From assembly GCA_016717205.1 (NCBI GenBank), contig JADKGC010000008.1:186001-250000 (forward strand): a stretch of DNA of 64,000 bases, written 5' to 3'. The notes beneath the pieces are model-generated. The model saw nothing but the letters and a program-made list of their open reading frames with translations, was not told where the DNA came from and ran no database searches. The DNA comes from Candidatus Flexifilum breve (GTDB lineage: Bacteria > Chloroflexota > Anaerolineae > Aggregatilineales > Phototrophicaceae). Position 1 is the first letter of the stretch. The number at the start of each line of letters is the position of its first letter. Positions 62,137 through 64,000 of the stretch are shown here, piece by piece. The position numbers were made by a program, and so were the translations under genes.

Positions 62137-63153
62137 ATGCTGCGCCGTTTGGTCATCCTGACGCTGGTCGTCAGTTGTTTGCTGTTCGCCCTTCCCGCCT
62201 TCGCCCAAGAGGTGCAGCAGGGAGAAATCACCGCGGAAGCCGCGTTCTTAGAATATGAACTCGATCTCGAAGCCGGGACGAGCCTGCTGGCCGTGATTCA
62301 AGGCGCGGACGGCCTGTCACCGCTGCTGTTTGTGTATGCGCCGTCGGGCGGCATTGTCGCGCATGCCAGCACCGAAGCCGGGCAGAATTCCACCTATCTG
62401 CTGCATCAGGTCACCGAGAGCGGTACTTATCGCGTGCGCGCGCGCGGCGCGGATGACACCGTCGGCGCGTTCCAACTGCTGACAGAGCCGATCACCGATG
62501 CACCCGCCGCGCTGGTCGCCGACACGCTGGCGTACACCGATCTGCCGCAGAGTCGCACCGCTGATGGCGCGTATGTACTCGGCGATCCGGATGCGCCGAT
62601 CACGGTGATCGAATTCGCGGACTGGGTGTGCCCGCACTGCGTCGACTATCACCCGGCGATGGATCAGTTCATCCTCGACTATGTGGCGACCGGACAAGCC
62701 AAGTTCGAATTCCGCATCTTCCCGACGGCGGGCGGTCAGCTCACGGCAGTGATGGCCGCGCTGGCGGAATGCGCGGATAACGCGCAGGCAGGCACGTTCT
62801 GGCAGGCACATGCGCTGTATTATCACTATGCGGAGACGGGTTTATACGACAGTCTGGTGCCCTTCCGCGCCATCGAAGCGCTGAACCTCGACTTTGACGC
62901 GATGGCGACCTGCCTACCCACGGCCATGCAGTGGCAGACGGATGTGCAGTTCGGGCGTGACAACGCGATTAGCGGCACGCCCGCGGTGTTGATCCGCTAT
63001 GGCGAAGGTGAACCAGAACCGATTGTTTACGACGGGGTCAGTTATGATCAGGGCGCGCCAGCGTACGACGTACTGACGGCGGTCATCGAGGCCGCGCAGT
63101 CCGCGGCGGAGGCGACTGCCGAAGCGACGGCGGAAGCCACGACGCAGCCCTAA
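62137..63153 (+). CDS. Secreted DsbA-like thiol oxidoreductase
   Basis: A signal peptide (RLVILTLVVSCLLFALPAFAQ) is followed by a pre-domain (about 25-130, PPC-like beta-sandwich) and a DsbA/thioredoxin-4 domain from about residue 140: VLGDPDAPITVIEFADWVCPHCVDYHPAMDQFI with CPHC active site, then FEFRIFPTAGGQLTAVMAALAECA and RDNAISGTPAVLIRYGEGE (the cis-Pro loop). It should introduce or shuffle disulphides outside the membrane. The tail ends in an Ala/Glu/Thr-rich repeat (AEATAEATAEAT). AAGAGGAG precedes the ATG by eight bases. No Ccd or DsbD gene nearby. Confidence 0.87.
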   Translation: MLRRLVILTLVVSCLLFALPAFAQEVQQGEITAEAAFLEYELDLEAGTSLLAVIQGADGLSPLLFVYAPSGGIVAHASTEAGQNSTYLLHQVTESGTYRVRARGADDTVGAFQLLTEPITDAPAALVADTLAYTDLPQSRTADGAYVLGDPDAPITVIEFADWVCPHCVDYHPAMDQFILDYVATGQAKFEFRIFPTAGGQLTAVMAALAECADNAQAGTFWQAHALYYHYAETGLYDSLVPFRAIEALNLDFDAMATCLPTAMQWQTDVQFGRDNAISGTPAVLIRYGEGEPEPIVYDGVSYDQGAPAYDVLTAVIEAAQSAAEATAEATAEATTQP

Positions 63154-63159
63154 CGCCGG

Positions 63160-63843
63160 TTAGCGCAAATCGAATTGATCGGGGTGACACACGCGGAGCA
63201 CACCGGCGAGTTCATGCCCGATCACCTGCTTCACATCGCCGATGGCGAGCTGCAGCGGGCCATTGAACGGCGCGCGGCTGAGCAAGCGGAAGCGCGTGCC
63301 GGGGAGCAAGCCGATCTGCCCGATATAGGCGAGCATTTCGGCAGCATGCGTATTCACGCGGCTGATGACATAATCGACATCGACGGGCGCTTCGCTGAGC
63401 GGGAAATCAACCACGCGCGGCATGTGCCCTTCTGCGGTTGGGATCGGTTCCCCATGCGGGCAGCGGCGCGGGAAGTCCGCCATGTGTTCCATGCGCGCGA
63501 CCACCGTGTCGCTGACCACTTCGCCGAGCTCATCGGCCTGATCGTGGACTTCATGCCAGCCAAAGCCCATCACCTTGACGAGAAACACCTCCACCAGTCG
63601 ATGCCGGCGGATGTTCAGCAAGGCTTCGCGCTCGCCCGCGGTGGTGAGCGAAATCCCGCGATACGGCTCATGTTCGACGTACCCCGCTTCTTTAAGCCGC
63701 TGCACCATGCGCGTGATCGCCGGGGCGGAGTGCCCTAACGCGGTCGCCAGCGCGGACGTGGAAATGTACGGGTTATCGCCCTGATAGTAGGCAATGCGGT
63801 ACGCCTCTGCCAGATACTCCTGCATGGCGGCGCTCGCGCTCAT
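63160..63843 (-). CDS. DtxR/MntR-family metal-dependent transcriptional regulator
   Basis: The N-terminal winged helix has ISTSALATALGHSAPAITRMVQRLKEAGYVEHEPYRGISLT. The dimerisation and metal-binding region has HRLVEVFLVKVMGFGWHEVHDQADELGEVVSDTVVARMEHMADFPRRCPHGEPIP, where the HEVHxxAxxLE-type residues and CPHG match the family's metal sites. The C-terminal part is an FeoA/SH3-like domain (LLPGTRFRLLSRAPFNGPLQLAI). It would repress iron or manganese uptake when the metal is bound. ATG 63843 has AGAGGTG upstream. A candidate operator sits 22 bases upstream of the start. It is convergent with the DsbA-like gene. Confidence 0.9.
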   Translation of the reverse strand: MSASAAMQEYLAEAYRIAYYQGDNPYISTSALATALGHSAPAITRMVQRLKEAGYVEHEPYRGISLTTAGEREALLNIRRHRLVEVFLVKVMGFGWHEVHDQADELGEVVSDTVVARMEHMADFPRRCPHGEPIPTAEGHMPRVVDFPLSEAPVDVDYVISRVNTHAAEMLAYIGQIGLLPGTRFRLLSRAPFNGPLQLAIGDVKQVIGHELAGVLRVCHPDQFDLR

Positions 63844-63864
63844 CGACACCTCTGTTTGCCGCAA

Positions 63865-63888
63865 TATTTATGATACACATCATCAATA
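63865..63888 (-). promoter_or_regulatory. Candidate operator of the DtxR-like regulator
   Basis: TATTTATGAT (63865-63874), ACAC, and ATCATCAATA (63879-63888) form a 10-4-10 inverted repeat with one mismatch. It lies 22 bases before the start codon of the DtxR-like gene in an AT-rich stretch, where a self-regulated operator would be expected. Confidence 0.55.
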
Positions 63889-63947
63889 ATATAGCGCGGC
63901 ACGGGAGATTTAGCAAGCGTTAAATTGTAAATTGTCTAACGGTGAAA

Positions 63948-64000
63948 TTAAAGTTTCAATCCGACAGTATAGAAGATCACGCCCGCGCCCGGCTCACCGC
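63948..64000 (-). CDS. Possible 3' end of an unidentified gene
   Basis: On the minus strand a frame enters from the right edge and ends at TAA (63950-63948), coding the last 16 residues GEPGAGVIFYTVGLKL. It is too short to name. If real, it would be transcribed toward the DtxR-like gene on the same strand. Confidence 0.3.
   Translation of the reverse strand, partial: GEPGAGVIFYTVGLKL

Overview
The window looks like a chromosomal segment of a Chloroflexota bacterium, probably class Anaerolineae. That placement is inferred from gene content: a giant multi-GAF sensor kinase, an extracellular ExeM/NucH nuclease, an immune-inhibitor-A-like secreted protein, DUF4388 plus a Ras-like GTPase, Uma2, and many secreted beta-rich proteins. 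High GC and intergenic palindromic repeats fit as well. I see no rRNA, tRNA, CRISPR array, phage or transposase. Poly-G and G/C-only tracts inside repeats suggest a draft or metagenome assembly.

Layout: (1) 1-15 kb is mostly metabolism and DNA maintenance: the end of a membrane glycosyltransferase-like protein, RNase Z, an S9 peptidase, a beta-lactamase-fold hydrolase, a 2-hydroxyacid dehydrogenase, FabI, BioY, ExoVII (xseA-xseB), and a two-gene signalling module joining a REC-thioredoxin-reductase-like fusion to a cNMP-binding histidine kinase. (2) 15-23 kb holds a secreted nuclease, MurJ, a SpoIIAA/STAS-like protein, a PucC/BCD-family transporter with a consensus promoter, a universal stress protein and DUF402. 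(3) 23-34.4 kb is a minus-strand signalling operon: REC plus degenerate GGDEF, a 2743-residue kinase with about 12 GAF domains, a CheY-like regulator, an alpha/beta hydrolase-fold protein without its serine, and thiamine pyrophosphokinase. (4) 34.5-46 kb holds Uma2, DUF423, a 1059-residue protein of unknown function, a methyltransferase, a pentaheme cytochrome, a hydrolase, a PDZ-containing degenerate metallopeptidase and a TolB-like propeller. (5) 46-52.4 kb holds a non-RD Ser/Thr kinase with a repeated linker and membrane tail, a His-rich membrane protein, a YbjN-like protein and a trypsin-fold pseudoprotease with zinc ribbons. (6) 52.5-57.4 kb is a plus-strand operon: DUF4388, a small GTPase, a hydrolase, a left-handed beta-helix protein and an acyl-ACP-reductase-like enzyme. 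(7) 57.4-64 kb holds a DHFR-like protein, DUF1801, an MGMT-like protein, secreted proteins, a DsbA-like protein, and a DtxR/MntR regulator with a candidate operator.

The most interesting items are the operon in region 6, the REC-TrxR/cNMP-kinase pair, the recurring pseudoenzymes, and the intergenic hairpins whose inner stems change while staying complementary.
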